Shown here in pieces: positions 9,350 through 19,187 of a stretch of DNA of 64,000 nucleotides (within the stretch, counting starts at the first letter, position 1; every line of letters starts with the position of its first letter). The notes beneath the pieces were generated by a model that ran no database searches, was not told the origin of the DNA, and was given only the letters and a program-made list of their open reading frames with translations. Origin of the DNA: DASRHT01 sp035293765 (GTDB lineage: Bacteria > Chloroflexota > Ktedonobacteria > Ktedonobacterales > Ktedonobacteraceae). Both the position numbers and the translations under genes were made by a program. Location of the stretch: positions 58,196-122,195 of the forward strand of contig DATGMF010000041.1 of NCBI GenBank assembly GCA_035293765.1. The letters are read 5' to 3'.

Positions 9350-9402
9350 GTCCAGGCGCCAGGGAAGAATCGCATGTTCTGACCAGACTATAGCGCCTGG
9401 AC
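9350..9402. terminator. Inverted repeat between convergent genes, possible bidirectional terminator
   Basis: GTCCAGGCGC (9350-9359) and GCGCCTGGAC (9393-9402) form a perfect 10-bp stem with a 33-base loop, between the stops of the membrane protein (plus) and methyltransferase C (minus). No clear U-tract follows on either side, so termination efficiency is uncertain. Confidence 0.45.
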
Positions 9403-9443
9403 TAGCCGCGAAGCAGCGGCGTTCGCAACTGTATTTTTAAGGA

Positions 9444-12008
9444 TTAGCAGCCCTGTCCCATGCGATATTTAAGGTCATAGTTGATGATGAAGGCAAGCTC
9501 GTCGCTCGTGAAGCCATAGTGCTGCGCAAGGGTGCGGTCGATATCGTCGATGATGGCTTTGGATTTTCTGGCATAGACGGTGTAGCTGGCCGTCTGGCCC
9601 CGTTTAAGATGCCGGGCATGCTGACGAAAGTCGTTCATCAGACGCTGACAGTGGGTACAGAGGGCGCTGACAATCGCCGGGTCCTCGGGGTAGGAGAAGC
9701 GGAAGCCGAAAATCATGTAATTTTTCAGGTTGAAAGTATCAAAGGTGACGGTATAGTACCACCAGAAGAGAGAGCTGTTGAACAGGGCTACGAAAACGTC
9801 CCGTTCATAGCTCTCCTGGAAGCTGCACTGTTTGTTCGAGGTGCTCTGATAGGGCCACGCGAAGTTGGTAAATACCTTCCAGTACAAACCACCGGCGGAG
9901 CGATAAAACATGTTGTTCTGGTTGGGGACTGCTGCCAGGTAATGGCTGACCGGACAATGCCTGAGGATCTTTGCTAGCAAGTCGTTTTCCAGCGCAGAGC
10001 CAAGCTTGGGGTAATAATGCCGGTTAGCACGATCCTTTGGCGTCGTTATGCGGCAGTACGAGAGGGTTGCGAAGAGCTGGTCGCGCTGCTCACTGCTCCA
10101 TTTGAGCAGATGTGTGCTGTAATACTGCCCCTTTCCCTCCTGCTTCGCGAGATAGATTGCCGTAGGGATATTGGCAAACTTGCTGCCTGAGAAAAGCATA
10201 GCCGGACGAAAGTGGTAGAACGAGAGCCAGGCTGTAGCAAACCAGCGCTGAAAGTGCTCGATCAACGGGATCATATTCCTGGTGGCGAACGCGGCCAGGG
10301 GAAGAATCATCCCCTGCCGCCCCAAAGGCGAGAGTAACCGATAACTGCGCTCGACAATACAGGGATACAGGTTGCCGCAAGCGGCGGTCTCATATCCCTT
10401 GACCGCGTAGGGAAATGCTCTTTCGCTATACTCCACGTACGGCGGATTGCCGATAATAACGTTAAATCCTCCTTGCTCCATAACCTCGGCAAATTCGCTA
10501 TCCCAATGAAAAAGTTGCTGATCGCCAGAGGTATGAGCATCGTGGGGAGCATCCGCTGTTGCATCACCCTCCCCAACTCGTCCCACCAGCGCATTGCCCG
10601 TTCGGATGTTGCGCTCGATAGGCGGCAACGCTGCTATCTCTTCCGCCCGCTCAACCCTGGCTATCAGCTTGAGAGCGAGGCGAAGCTGACAAATCTCGGT
10701 CGCCTCCTCCATAATATCCACGCCATAGAGATTATTGGCGATAATCGTTTTAAGGATGAAATAGGTACCAGTAGGGGCAAGGGGAGGGGACGCGGGGATG
10801 CGGGGGCCTTGCGCTTGCCCAGCGGGTTGAGAGGCAGCCGGTTCGGTAGGGGCAAGGGGAGGGGACGCGGGGATGCGGGGGCCTTGCGCTTGCCCAGCTT
10901 GCCCTACCTGTGTTTGCCCCTCCTCCTCCATCATCGCCTGCATGCGTTCAAGGCAAGCCCCATAAAGCGGTTCCAGAATGCTAAGAGCGCCAAAAAGAAA
11001 CGCCCCTGAGCCGCAGGTGGGATCGAGGATCGTAATGGACCGGAGCCGGTCATAGCATGCCTGCAATTGCTCAGGAGCTTCCAGCGCGCAAATCACATCA
11101 CGAGCGAATTGGCAGATATCAAGGTTATCACTAATAAAATCGTCAATGGCTTGCAGTACGCCACCGGCTAGCCTTGCACGGAGTTCCATATAACGCGCTC
11201 GTCTGCGCTGATACTCTTCAATGGTCTCTCCAGGCAAAGCAGTTTCGCAACGCACGATCCCATAAATATAGCGGTCGGGATTGCGGCGTACAATTTGCCA
11301 GATTGCTCCCTCTGCTCCAAAGGCATCGGGGCAGAGCTTTGCCAGCGTATCAAATAAATAGGGAATGATGGTATTTTTAGCAATATAGGCGGTAATGTCC
11401 TCTTTCGTATAGTATGCGCCCATTTGTTGCTGGTTGATATGCTGCTCGAAGATATAACCCAGGATATCAGGGGTAATCTCGTTTTCAGCCAGCCCCGGTT
11501 GCTCGTTCAGGGACCAGCAGTATTGATCGAAAAAGGCAAAGAGCCTGCTAAACGCCTCATCCGGTATCATGATCTCTGGATTGCGCCGTTCCACCTCGTG
11601 GCATGCGAACAACTTCCCACCCAGGTAGGGAACAGCGCCGAGCGGTATATCCGATTCGCGAGCACGATCTGGCCCGCCCAACGCCTGGTGGAACAGCGGG
11701 CGCAAGAAACGCATATAAAACATGTGAGGCCCGTAGCGAGCTTGCATGATGCGTAATCGAGCCGAACAATAATCTCTATCGCCATCAAGGAACCCTTTGT
11801 GCTGCAAGAAGTAGATGAACATCAGCCGGTTGAGTAGCAGCGAGGCGAAACGTTCTCGCTCCGCCTCCTGCTCAATGCCGCGAATGCTCGCCATAAAAAG
11901 AGTTCGCTCCGCCTTAAACTGTGCATAAAAGCGCCGCGTGAGGCGATCCGCATAGGCTGAAGATATGGGTGAAGATTTCTTATAGCCATAAGATGATGGT
12001 TGCACCAT
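9444..12008 (-). CDS. Eco57I-type adenine-specific DNA methyltransferase C (short paralogue)
   Basis: 854 residues. SAM-binding motif I is DPTCGSG (329-335) and the catalytic motif IV is NPPY (521-524), as in gamma-class N6-adenine methylases of Eco57I type. The C-terminal third, ending in the shared YDxKYRMG signature, is the likely target-recognition region. Compared with its paralogues at 15412 and 19188 it lacks the first ~150 residues and the spacer before NPPY. Residues 372-413 consist of a Pro/Ala-rich repeat (GQAQGPRIPASPPLAPT twice) encoded by two family-A DNA repeats. Its ATG overlaps the helicase stop as TAATG, so it is the last gene of the operon. Probable role: host modification or modification-coupled defence. 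Confidence 0.85.
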   Translation of the reverse strand: MVQPSSYGYKKSSPISSAYADRLTRRFYAQFKAERTLFMASIRGIEQEAERERFASLLLNRLMFIYFLQHKGFLDGDRDYCSARLRIMQARYGPHMFYMRFLRPLFHQALGGPDRARESDIPLGAVPYLGGKLFACHEVERRNPEIMIPDEAFSRLFAFFDQYCWSLNEQPGLAENEITPDILGYIFEQHINQQQMGAYYTKEDITAYIAKNTIIPYLFDTLAKLCPDAFGAEGAIWQIVRRNPDRYIYGIVRCETALPGETIEEYQRRRARYMELRARLAGGVLQAIDDFISDNLDICQFARDVICALEAPEQLQACYDRLRSITILDPTCGSGAFLFGALSILEPLYGACLERMQAMMEEEGQTQVGQAGQAQGPRIPASPPLAPTEPAASQPAGQAQGPRIPASPPLAPTGTYFILKTIIANNLYGVDIMEEATEICQLRLALKLIARVERAEEIAALPPIERNIRTGNALVGRVGEGDATADAPHDAHTSGDQQLFHWDSEFAEVMEQGGFNVIIGNPPYVEYSERAFPYAVKGYETAACGNLYPCIVERSYRLLSPLGRQGMILPLAAFATRNMIPLIEHFQRWFATAWLSFYHFRPAMLFSGSKFANIPTAIYLAKQEGKGQYYSTHLLKWSSEQRDQLFATLSYCRITTPKDRANRHYYPKLGSALENDLLAKILRHCPVSHYLAAVPNQNNMFYRSAGGLYWKVFTNFAWPYQSTSNKQCSFQESYERDVFVALFNSSLFWWYYTVTFDTFNLKNYMIFGFRFSYPEDPAIVSALCTHCQRLMNDFRQHARHLKRGQTASYTVYARKSKAIIDDIDRTLAQHYGFTSDELAFIINYDLKYRMGQGC
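10771..10898. repeat. Family-A repeat, two identical 53-bp copies inside methyltransferase C
   Basis: Copies at 10771-10823 and 10846-10898 are identical. The period is 75 bp, exactly 25 codons, so the frame is kept. Each begins GTAGGGGCAAGGGG and ends CCTTGCGCTTGCCCAGC. The insert falls between the helix after motif I (EPLYGACLERMQAMM) and the conserved YFILK, replacing about 40 unrelated residues in paralogue B. Confidence 0.85.
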
Positions 12009-15000
12009 TATTGTGCCTCTGACCGGAACAGTCCTAACGAGCAGATGATGCGCGGCTCCTCCGGTTCGCTCTCTTCCTGGATGTGGCAGAGGCGATTTTC
12101 GTCGCGCATTCTGATGACCATGTTCGCCAGCTCGTCATCGGCGATATTGCTTCTGATCTGCCGATTGAGCGTGTCCTTCGCCGATTCCTGCAATGGGTAG
12201 CGGTAGATTTCGTCAATGGCTTTGTACAGTTCCGGTGGTGGCGGGAAGAGCGTGTTGCGGGTGGCTTCGACGAAGTGCTTGAGCCGCTCGTAGGTGCGAC
12301 GCCGCGCCCCAGAAGGCCCGCCCAACTGGCCGCCAGTGCCGCGTAGCTCTTCGGCGATAATATGCTCAACGCCCTTCCTGACCAGCTCGTGCTGCTCCTC
12401 CGGTCGCTCTATCGCAGGTGTATCCGCGTTGCACGCCGCGACTCGCAGGATCGCCAGTTGCGATTGTGTGACGCTCTCACCTTTACGATTAATCCAGGCC
12501 AGCGAGTCATTGCCCTCGGATGTGCGCATATAGACAAGCACGCCCTCGGGGGCCAGGGCCGTTGGCTGGTGGGCGCGGGTGGAGAAGGAGACGTTGGGGA
12601 GCTTTTCGATGATATGCTTGAGCCGGGGATCGGCATCGGTGGCGCTTTTCCAGATCTGGTACGCCTGCGATGCCAGATCGACCTCTGTATCCAGCTCGCC
12701 GTCCAGCACGCCCGCTTTCTCATTATAAAGGTCGAAGAGCACAAAGTCGTTGGCATCGTCCTCGAAGAAGGCTTCATCGGTGCCGACAACTTCGGCATTC
12801 TCTTTCAGCCGCCTGCGGACGCGCTCCCGTAAGCGGATCAGCCGTTCGACCCCTTCGGTGGGCAGGAAGGAGTAGCAATAGATGCTATCGGATTGCTGTC
12901 CAATGCGGTCCACGCGTCCGGCCCGCTGGATCAGGCGAATGATGGCCCAGGGCAGATCATAGTTCACAACGATGGCGGCATCCTGCAAGTTCTGGCCTTC
13001 GCTCAGCACATCGGTGGCGATCAGGACGCGCAACTCGTTCTCCGGTGCGATCTCATGCCGCCGGTCATTGCTGAGCGGGCTGAAGCGCCAGGCCAGTTCG
13101 GTCGGATCAGCCGTATCTCCGGTGACGCCCTCTAACGCCGCGATCCCCCGCGCTTTAAGCTGCTGGCTGAGATAATGGACGGTGTCGGCAAACTGGGTAA
13201 AGATGAGGATTTTGTCGGTGGGATGCTGCTGTGTGAGCAGGTCAACTAGCGCGGCGAGTTTCGCATCTTTATCGGCCTCCCAGTTGCCGCAGCGGTTGAG
13301 AATCTGGAGCAAACCGCGTGCATCCTGGAGCAGGTCTTTCTTCAGTTGCGCGTTAAAAAGCGTTGGGCGCAACCATTTGAAGCGCCGTTTGAACTGTTTG
13401 GCGTACTCCGCGTAGACTTCGGCGGCCCGTTGTCGGTAATCGTCCTCAGTGGAGAGCGCGGAACGGACAGGAGTGGCGTTGACTACGGTCATGCCTTCGG
13501 TGCTGGCGTCGTTCTCGTCGAGTGTGCCCGGCAGGACCGCCCCCTCGTCTTCGTCGTTGCTGCGGGTATCGAGCAGCTCGGCGTCCTGCGTGCCAATCGG
13601 CAGCTCCAGCCCGTTTTCGATGGCGTGGAGAAAGATATAATTGCGCAGGATATGGCGCTCCAGCGATTGAATAAAGGCGGGGCCGCCGCTCTCCAATCGC
13701 TTGAACAGGTTGGTGCGGCAGAAGCCCATTAGCCGCTTGCCCGCGCGCGAAAGGCTGGCAAGCTGCTGGGCTTCTCCTGCGGTCGTTTTTTGTTTGGGGG
13801 CGATATAATTCCCCAGCCCATAGCGCGGCAGGGTGAGGCCGTTGATAGCTTCTATGACGCGCTCAGAGTAGAGTTGAGCGTAAGGATCGTCGCTCTGCTC
13901 GTCGCTGATCAGAAATTTGACGGTGCGGGGCAGGCGAACGGGGAAGTACGAGCGCGTGCCATCGCTGAATTGCAGGTATCTGCGCCCCGTCGCTTTATCT
14001 TCCTGAGCGTAGTATTCTTGAATGAAGCTGCGGGTGCGTCGCACCAGATAGAGGCGCATCAGCTCACGCCAGTCGTCGGCGTACTCGCTTTTCTCGAAGG
14101 CGGTTAGCGAGCGCACCGGGCATTGATGCTGGCTGATAAATCTGGCCTCGCCCAGCTCGCTCAGCAGCTTTTCGGGCCGGATGCCAAGATCTTTGCTTTG
14201 CTCATCGCTCAGGAAGAGGCGCAGTTGGGCGGAGAGATCGAGATAGGTTTTGTTATACGGCGTGGCGGTCAGCAGGATACACTTGCTCTCGTTGCGCTCA
14301 ATATAGTCTTTGATGGCCTTGTAGCGTTTGCCTTCGCGGTTGCGCAGATTGTGGCTTTCGTCGATGACGACGAGGCGGAAGCGTTGCAAACCGGCCAGCT
14401 CGTTGGTGACGTTGCTCACGGAGACGACCTTGCCGACCAGCCCATAGGTATACAGATATTGCTGCCACATCTTGACGAGGTTCTTGGGGCAGATGACCAG
14501 CGTCTCCGTGCCGAAATCGTCCTGCATGATGCGCGCCAGGGCCGTTGCCATCAGCGTTTTGCCCAGACCAACGACGTCGCCGATCAGCACGCCGCCGCGC
14601 TTATTCAGGTGGCGGGCCGCGATCTTGACGGCGGCAACCTGGTACTCGAAGAGGCGCGCTTTAAAATCGCGCGGGATGCGGAAGTCGAGCAGCCCCTGGC
14701 GCGCCTCTTCCGATAGGTGGTAGGCGATCTTGAGATAGATGTGGAAGGGTGGAATGCGCTGCTCCCGCGCCCAGCTCTCGTCGATGATAGTTGCCAGTTC
14801 CTGCGAGATATCCAGGCACCAGCGATCCTCCCAGCGGTCGTTAAACCACCGTTCGAGCTTCCTGCACGCGTCATAATCGACGACATCGACGTTCAGCTCT
14901 CCCTGCTGCATCAATCCGGCCAGCGTGAGATTGCTGCTGCCGAGATAGCCGGTGATGGGCGTGACGGGATGATTGCTATAGAGCAGGTAGAGCTTGGCGT

Positions 15001-15412
15001 GCAGCTTGTGGCGCAGAAAGAGTTTGACGACGAGCCGCTTCTCTTTCAATTGCTTGCTCAGCCGCCGCAGCCCTTCGTGATCGGCGTTGGAGGGCGCGCC
15101 GATCAAGAGTTGTTCGCGAAAACTCTGCGCGATCTGCGTCTTGAGCCGCGCCACCGTTGACTGATCGACGCCCTGCCCGCCGCGCAAACTAAAGATGCGG
15201 CGCAGATCGTCCTCCGGCTTATCCTGCATGCCGATCATCAGCCGACAGCACGCCTGCTCGCCCCCCTGCCAGCACTCCATCAGCGTATCAATATGCCGCC
15301 AGCCGCGCAAATTGAAGTAGCCGACGCAAAAATCGGCCCGCTGCGATATTTTCAGCGTATCCTGCAACGCCGTGATCAGATGCTGATCGATATTGTCAAA
15401 GATGCGCGGCAT
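12008..15412 (-). CDS. PLD-domain SNF2 family helicase of the methyltransferase operon
   Basis: 1134 residues. Residues 1-210 form a phospholipase-D-like nuclease domain with HAK (138-140) and the following GSSNLT (158-163); the usual second HxK half is not seen, so it may dimerise or be inactive. The SF2/SNF2 motor follows: GLGKT at 282-286, DESH at 351-354, TATP in motif III, then the C-terminal lobe with SEGQNLQ and QRAGRVDRIGQ. The long C-terminal tail has no recognised domain. It overlaps both neighbours by one base (TAATG at 15412 and 12008), so all three are made from one message. Such motors translocate on DNA beside modification enzymes in anti-phage systems; DrmD of DISARM and the type I/ISP motors are distant analogues. 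Confidence 0.9.
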   Translation of the reverse strand: MPRIFDNIDQHLITALQDTLKISQRADFCVGYFNLRGWRHIDTLMECWQGGEQACCRLMIGMQDKPEDDLRRIFSLRGGQGVDQSTVARLKTQIAQSFREQLLIGAPSNADHEGLRRLSKQLKEKRLVVKLFLRHKLHAKLYLLYSNHPVTPITGYLGSSNLTLAGLMQQGELNVDVVDYDACRKLERWFNDRWEDRWCLDISQELATIIDESWAREQRIPPFHIYLKIAYHLSEEARQGLLDFRIPRDFKARLFEYQVAAVKIAARHLNKRGGVLIGDVVGLGKTLMATALARIMQDDFGTETLVICPKNLVKMWQQYLYTYGLVGKVVSVSNVTNELAGLQRFRLVVIDESHNLRNREGKRYKAIKDYIERNESKCILLTATPYNKTYLDLSAQLRLFLSDEQSKDLGIRPEKLLSELGEARFISQHQCPVRSLTAFEKSEYADDWRELMRLYLVRRTRSFIQEYYAQEDKATGRRYLQFSDGTRSYFPVRLPRTVKFLISDEQSDDPYAQLYSERVIEAINGLTLPRYGLGNYIAPKQKTTAGEAQQLASLSRAGKRLMGFCRTNLFKRLESGGPAFIQSLERHILRNYIFLHAIENGLELPIGTQDAELLDTRSNDEDEGAVLPGTLDENDASTEGMTVVNATPVRSALSTEDDYRQRAAEVYAEYAKQFKRRFKWLRPTLFNAQLKKDLLQDARGLLQILNRCGNWEADKDAKLAALVDLLTQQHPTDKILIFTQFADTVHYLSQQLKARGIAALEGVTGDTADPTELAWRFSPLSNDRRHEIAPENELRVLIATDVLSEGQNLQDAAIVVNYDLPWAIIRLIQRAGRVDRIGQQSDSIYCYSFLPTEGVERLIRLRERVRRRLKENAEVVGTDEAFFEDDANDFVLFDLYNEKAGVLDGELDTEVDLASQAYQIWKSATDADPRLKHIIEKLPNVSFSTRAHQPTALAPEGVLVYMRTSEGNDSLAWINRKGESVTQSQLAILRVAACNADTPAIERPEEQHELVRKGVEHIIAEELRGTGGQLGGPSGARRRTYERLKHFVEATRNTLFPPPPELYKAIDEIYRYPLQESAKDTLNRQIRSNIADDELANMVIRMRDENRLCHIQEESEPEEPRIICSLGLFRSEAQ

Positions 15413-18400
15413 TACTCTTCCTCCTCCTCGCCATTATCCCTGCCCATACGATACTTGATGTCGTAATTGATGATAAAGTCCAGCTCTTCCTCGGTGAAAC
15501 CGTAATGCTTCGCCAATACGCGGTCGATCTCGTCGATGATGGGTTTGGATTTAGAGCCGTAGAAATTATCATAACTTATCTCATGACCATCATTAGTACG
15601 GATGATTTTTCGCTCAGCGTTGGCTTTCAAATGTGACATTAGTTGCTCATTTAGATTAATGAGCGTTTTGTCTTCAAGAATGCTAGTTGTCACTGGAAAC
15701 TGTGATACAAGCGTGTCACTGAGATGGAAACAATCGCCATATGCGATGAAGTAAGTATAAAACAGACTGCTATTTAGTAGAGCACAGACTATGTGGGCCT
15801 TTTCGAGGCTATTGAAATATAGAAAACGACCATGAGGAGGAGAACCAGTAGCTCCGTTTTTTGCGTAATGAGGTAATCCTACAGTCGCTTTAATCCAGTA
15901 CTGAGTAGCTTCTTGATAGAAAATAAAATTTGCCTCTGTTTTAAGACTTGCGGAAATCGGATTTATCAGTTGTGCTTTCTTCGCTTGTGTTTTCTTGAAA
16001 AGAGAAGCTTCAGTATTATTAGTATATTTTGGGAATTGTCCTGAAAACATCAATTCCCCTGTTATTTGTGCGTACTCTAGAAGAAAAAATATATTGAGGC
16101 GTGCTTCTGTTGCCCATCGTTGATATCGAGTTGTTGCGATAGTTAAGGAAGTTGCTCTATCGTATCCTTGCGAAATAAAAATCGTGCTTCTACAATGTTG
16201 TAATCCCTCAAATAATTTGCCTGGGCGGTCATCGAAGGTAATAACGAAGATCGAAGAGCTTTTCTCTTTAAGGAGGGTTCGCACTGAATTCATACGAGAT
16301 GAGTTTGCCAGGGGTAATTGTACAATGTAACTCATCCATCCAGATGGAGCTCGAAGCTTTAATGCTCGTTCTATACACATACCATAAAGGTTTCCACATT
16401 TTTCAGTCAAATAGTCGCAAACTATATAGGTCTTCTTGACGGCTGAATATTCTTTCCAGGGAGGATTCCCAATAATCACATCAAACCCTCCATCGCGCAT
16501 AATGCCGTAGAATTCGACGAACCAGTGGAAGGGCTGGTGGCTGCGCTGCCACTGCGCGAACTTCTCATCATAGACTTCTTTTTGGGCAATGTTATTGCGG
16601 TCAATGCCGTACTCGATGGCGAGATATTCGTCCAGTTCGGAGCGCAGGGCGTGCAGCTTCTCGCGCAGATCGCGTTTGCTCTCGGCGATATCCGCGTGCT
16701 TGATATCGTAGTCGGTCTGGAGTTTGCGGAAATCGTTGAAGCCGCGCTCGACCTCCTGAGCTTTGCGCTCGATGCGTTGCAGCGTCTCCGCCGAGGTCAT
16801 GGCGCTGCGCAGATCGTGCTCGACGGCCTTGCGCACCTCCTCCTGAGTGGCGAAGCCCACCAGCGTATTGCCCGCGCGAATATTGAAGTCGATATCGGGC
16901 AATGGCTCAATATCATCGAACTTTTTGACCTGGACCACCAGCTTGAGGAAGAGGCGCAATTTGCAGATTTCGGTCGCCTCCTCCATGATATCGACGCCGT
17001 AGAGGTTTTTGATAATGATTGATTTGAGGATAAAATACTCGCGGCTATGATGCTTGCCGACCTCGCGCAATATCTTGCGGAAGCTTTCGATGCGAGGAAG
17101 ACGCGGGCGGCGTTGAGGCGGCATCTGCGCGTCGAGGCGGTCGCGCTCCTCTACCATCACCTGCATTCGAGTCAGGCAGGCTTCGTAGAGCGGCTGCAGG
17201 ATATTGAGCGCGGCAAACAGAAACGCTCCCGAGCCGCAGGTCGGGTCGAGCACGCTCACCTGCTCGATGCTCTCATAAAAGGCCAGCAGCAACTCCGTGC
17301 CCTCGCTATATGTAATTACATCCAGAGCAAATTTGCGGATATCGAGATTATAGGTAATCAGATCGTTAATGCTGGTAATCTCGCCAGCCAGGATCTTGCC
17401 CCTGATCTCCTCGTAGCGCGTGCGTCGCGCTACTACCTCGCGCCATATCTCCGTCGGCAGCGCGTAATCCGCAGGCGCGGGCCTGTTCCACACCTCGCGC
17501 TTTGCAACGTCGTGCAGCCCGGCCTCAATCTCCGGCGGCAGCGGCAAACTGGCCCCATGCGCCACCTCTTCATAGATATAATCATCGGGATTATCGCGCA
17601 ACAATGACCACACCGGCCCCTCCGGTTGAAAAGCAATCAGGCAGCGTTGCTCGGCGGCATCAAAAAGGTAAGGGATGATCGTATTTTTGCTAATATATTC
17701 GGTAATATCCTCTTTCGTATAGTACGCGCCCATCTGTTTCTGGTTGATATACTTCTCAAAAATATAGCCCAGCACATCGGGATTAATCTCGTTGCCCTTG
17801 CTGATAGGCCGATCATCAAGGTACCAGTCGTAACTATCGAAAAAGTCGAAGATGCGCTCAAACGCCTCGTCCGGTATCTGGATATCGGGATAGGTCTGCT
17901 CCAGAACGTGAACATCGAAGATGCCGCCATTGAGATAGGGAACGCGGCCCAGCAACTGCTCCAGTTCGGGCGTGCGCTCCCTTTTGCTCAGGCCATCGTG
18001 AAAGAGCCGCAGCAGGAAATAGCGGTAGAACGAATGGAACGTATCGCGCCCCTGTTGCTCCTGCATCCTCTCAAGGCGATGACGCAAGTAATCACGATCT
18101 CCATCAAGCTGGTGGTCGCTTGTTGTACCAAGAAAACCCTGTTTCTGGATAAAATAGATAAACATCAGGCGGTTCAGCATCAGCGACGTATACCATTCGC
18201 TATCGCCCTGCGAGGTAATGCCCTGAATAAAGGCCAGGAATCTTTTATGTTCAGTCTGGAAACGCTCGTAGAACTTTTTGGTCACGCGCTCAACATTGAA
18301 GGTCTGCTCCACCTTGCGCGCCACATCAAGCGTCGTTGGCTGATCCTCGGCGAGTTCGAACTCCAGGCCCAGCAGCTTCTGTGCCAGCAGTTCGCCCGAT

Positions 18401-18771
18401 TGGTGTTTGCGCAGCCTGTTGACGCGATGGGTCGGCGGCTTACCGCGTTCGCGCCGCACCCACTGCCACACCTGATTCTCGCGGGCGGCATCAACATAAA
18501 TCACAATATGTTCGTAGGCAAATCTGGTAACCTCGCGATCAATCAGGCGTAGCAGCTTCTCATCGGGAATGCAGCCGCGCATATCGGGATCGCACAGATA
18601 CACCTTCACGTCGCTCTTCTCCACCAGCGGGTGCAGCGTATAGGTCTGCCCCTGACAGAAGATGGGCGGCGGCGTCTCATACAGATAATCCCACCCCAGT
18701 TCCTCCACAAAAAGCTCACGAAAATTGCCCACCTTCAAATATTGCAATACACGTTGTTTATCAGCCGCCAT
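15412..18771 (-). CDS. Eco57I-type adenine-specific DNA methyltransferase B
   Basis: 1119 residues. An N-terminal domain of about 150 residues (EHIVIYVDAARENQVWQWV) has no recognised nuclease motif. A helical part follows (FIYFIQKQGFL; GAYYTKEDI at 348-356), then motif I DPTCGSG (509-515), a charged coiled segment (650-745), NPPW (769-772) and a C-terminal target-recognition region. It ends with FIINYDIKYRMG plus an acidic tail. The coding stretch for the last third (about 15,545-16,480) is much richer in A+T than the rest, which points to exchange of the specificity module. It runs directly into the helicase (TAATG). Motif NPPW instead of NPPY is an accepted variant in N6-adenine methylases. 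Confidence 0.9.
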   Translation of the reverse strand: MAADKQRVLQYLKVGNFRELFVEELGWDYLYETPPPIFCQGQTYTLHPLVEKSDVKVYLCDPDMRGCIPDEKLLRLIDREVTRFAYEHIVIYVDAARENQVWQWVRRERGKPPTHRVNRLRKHQSGELLAQKLLGLEFELAEDQPTTLDVARKVEQTFNVERVTKKFYERFQTEHKRFLAFIQGITSQGDSEWYTSLMLNRLMFIYFIQKQGFLGTTSDHQLDGDRDYLRHRLERMQEQQGRDTFHSFYRYFLLRLFHDGLSKRERTPELEQLLGRVPYLNGGIFDVHVLEQTYPDIQIPDEAFERIFDFFDSYDWYLDDRPISKGNEINPDVLGYIFEKYINQKQMGAYYTKEDITEYISKNTIIPYLFDAAEQRCLIAFQPEGPVWSLLRDNPDDYIYEEVAHGASLPLPPEIEAGLHDVAKREVWNRPAPADYALPTEIWREVVARRTRYEEIRGKILAGEITSINDLITYNLDIRKFALDVITYSEGTELLLAFYESIEQVSVLDPTCGSGAFLFAALNILQPLYEACLTRMQVMVEERDRLDAQMPPQRRPRLPRIESFRKILREVGKHHSREYFILKSIIIKNLYGVDIMEEATEICKLRLFLKLVVQVKKFDDIEPLPDIDFNIRAGNTLVGFATQEEVRKAVEHDLRSAMTSAETLQRIERKAQEVERGFNDFRKLQTDYDIKHADIAESKRDLREKLHALRSELDEYLAIEYGIDRNNIAQKEVYDEKFAQWQRSHQPFHWFVEFYGIMRDGGFDVIIGNPPWKEYSAVKKTYIVCDYLTEKCGNLYGMCIERALKLRAPSGWMSYIVQLPLANSSRMNSVRTLLKEKSSSIFVITFDDRPGKLFEGLQHCRSTIFISQGYDRATSLTIATTRYQRWATEARLNIFFLLEYAQITGELMFSGQFPKYTNNTEASLFKKTQAKKAQLINPISASLKTEANFIFYQEATQYWIKATVGLPHYAKNGATGSPPHGRFLYFNSLEKAHIVCALLNSSLFYTYFIAYGDCFHLSDTLVSQFPVTTSILEDKTLINLNEQLMSHLKANAERKIIRTNDGHEISYDNFYGSKSKPIIDEIDRVLAKHYGFTEEELDFIINYDIKYRMGRDNGEEEEE

Positions 18772-18807
18772 AAAATCCTCTGTTTCCTCTCTTTATCAGC
18801 AAGAAAA

Positions 18808-19186
18808 AATCCATATGGGCAGGCCAAATCATCCCCAACAGGGCAAGCGCGAGGCCCCCACCCTGAAGCCGCCCAGCCCCTTGCCCCTACCGTGGTCCCG
18901 CAACGTTGCATCTCAAATCCATATGGGTGGGCCAACTCGTGCCCCAACAGGGCAAGCGCGAGGCCCCCACCCTGAAGCCGCCCAGCCCCTTGCCCCTACC
19001 GTGGTCCCACAACGTTGCATCTCCCCGCAAAACCCGACCAGAACGGGGCCGATTCCGTCGGACGGAGGTGGTAGGGGCAAGGGGCGGGGATGGGGGATGC
19101 GGGGGCCTTGCGCTTGCCCTGCCTTGATTGCCCGCATTGCTCCATAACAGGGCAGGGGCGAGCCCTGCCCCTACCGGCTATCGTTC
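18808..19186. repeat. Family-A repeat cluster between methyltransferases A and B
   Basis: Two direct repeats of about 107 bp start at 18808 and 18916 (period 108). Each contains GGGCAAGCGCGAGGCCCCC and GCCCCTTGCCCCTACCGTGG. A third copy in inverted orientation lies at about 19070-19122 (GTAGGGGCAAGGGGCGGGG), followed by a short palindromic variant at 19149-19175. The array fills the whole gap between the two methyltransferase genes and could fold into large stem-loops in the transcript. Confidence 0.85.
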
Positions 19187-19187
19187 C

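Noticed and set aside
17626..18552. Long open frame (308 codons) antisense to methyltransferase B, and similar ones opposite the helicase and kinase
   Set aside because: They mirror GC-rich coding DNA on the other strand, have no ribosome site, domain or neighbour logic, while the opposite strand encodes clear conserved motifs.
18808..19186. CRISPR array
   Set aside because: The repeats are about 107 bp, occur only twice in tandem, have no unique spacers of regular size, and belong to a family found throughout the window; no cas gene is present.
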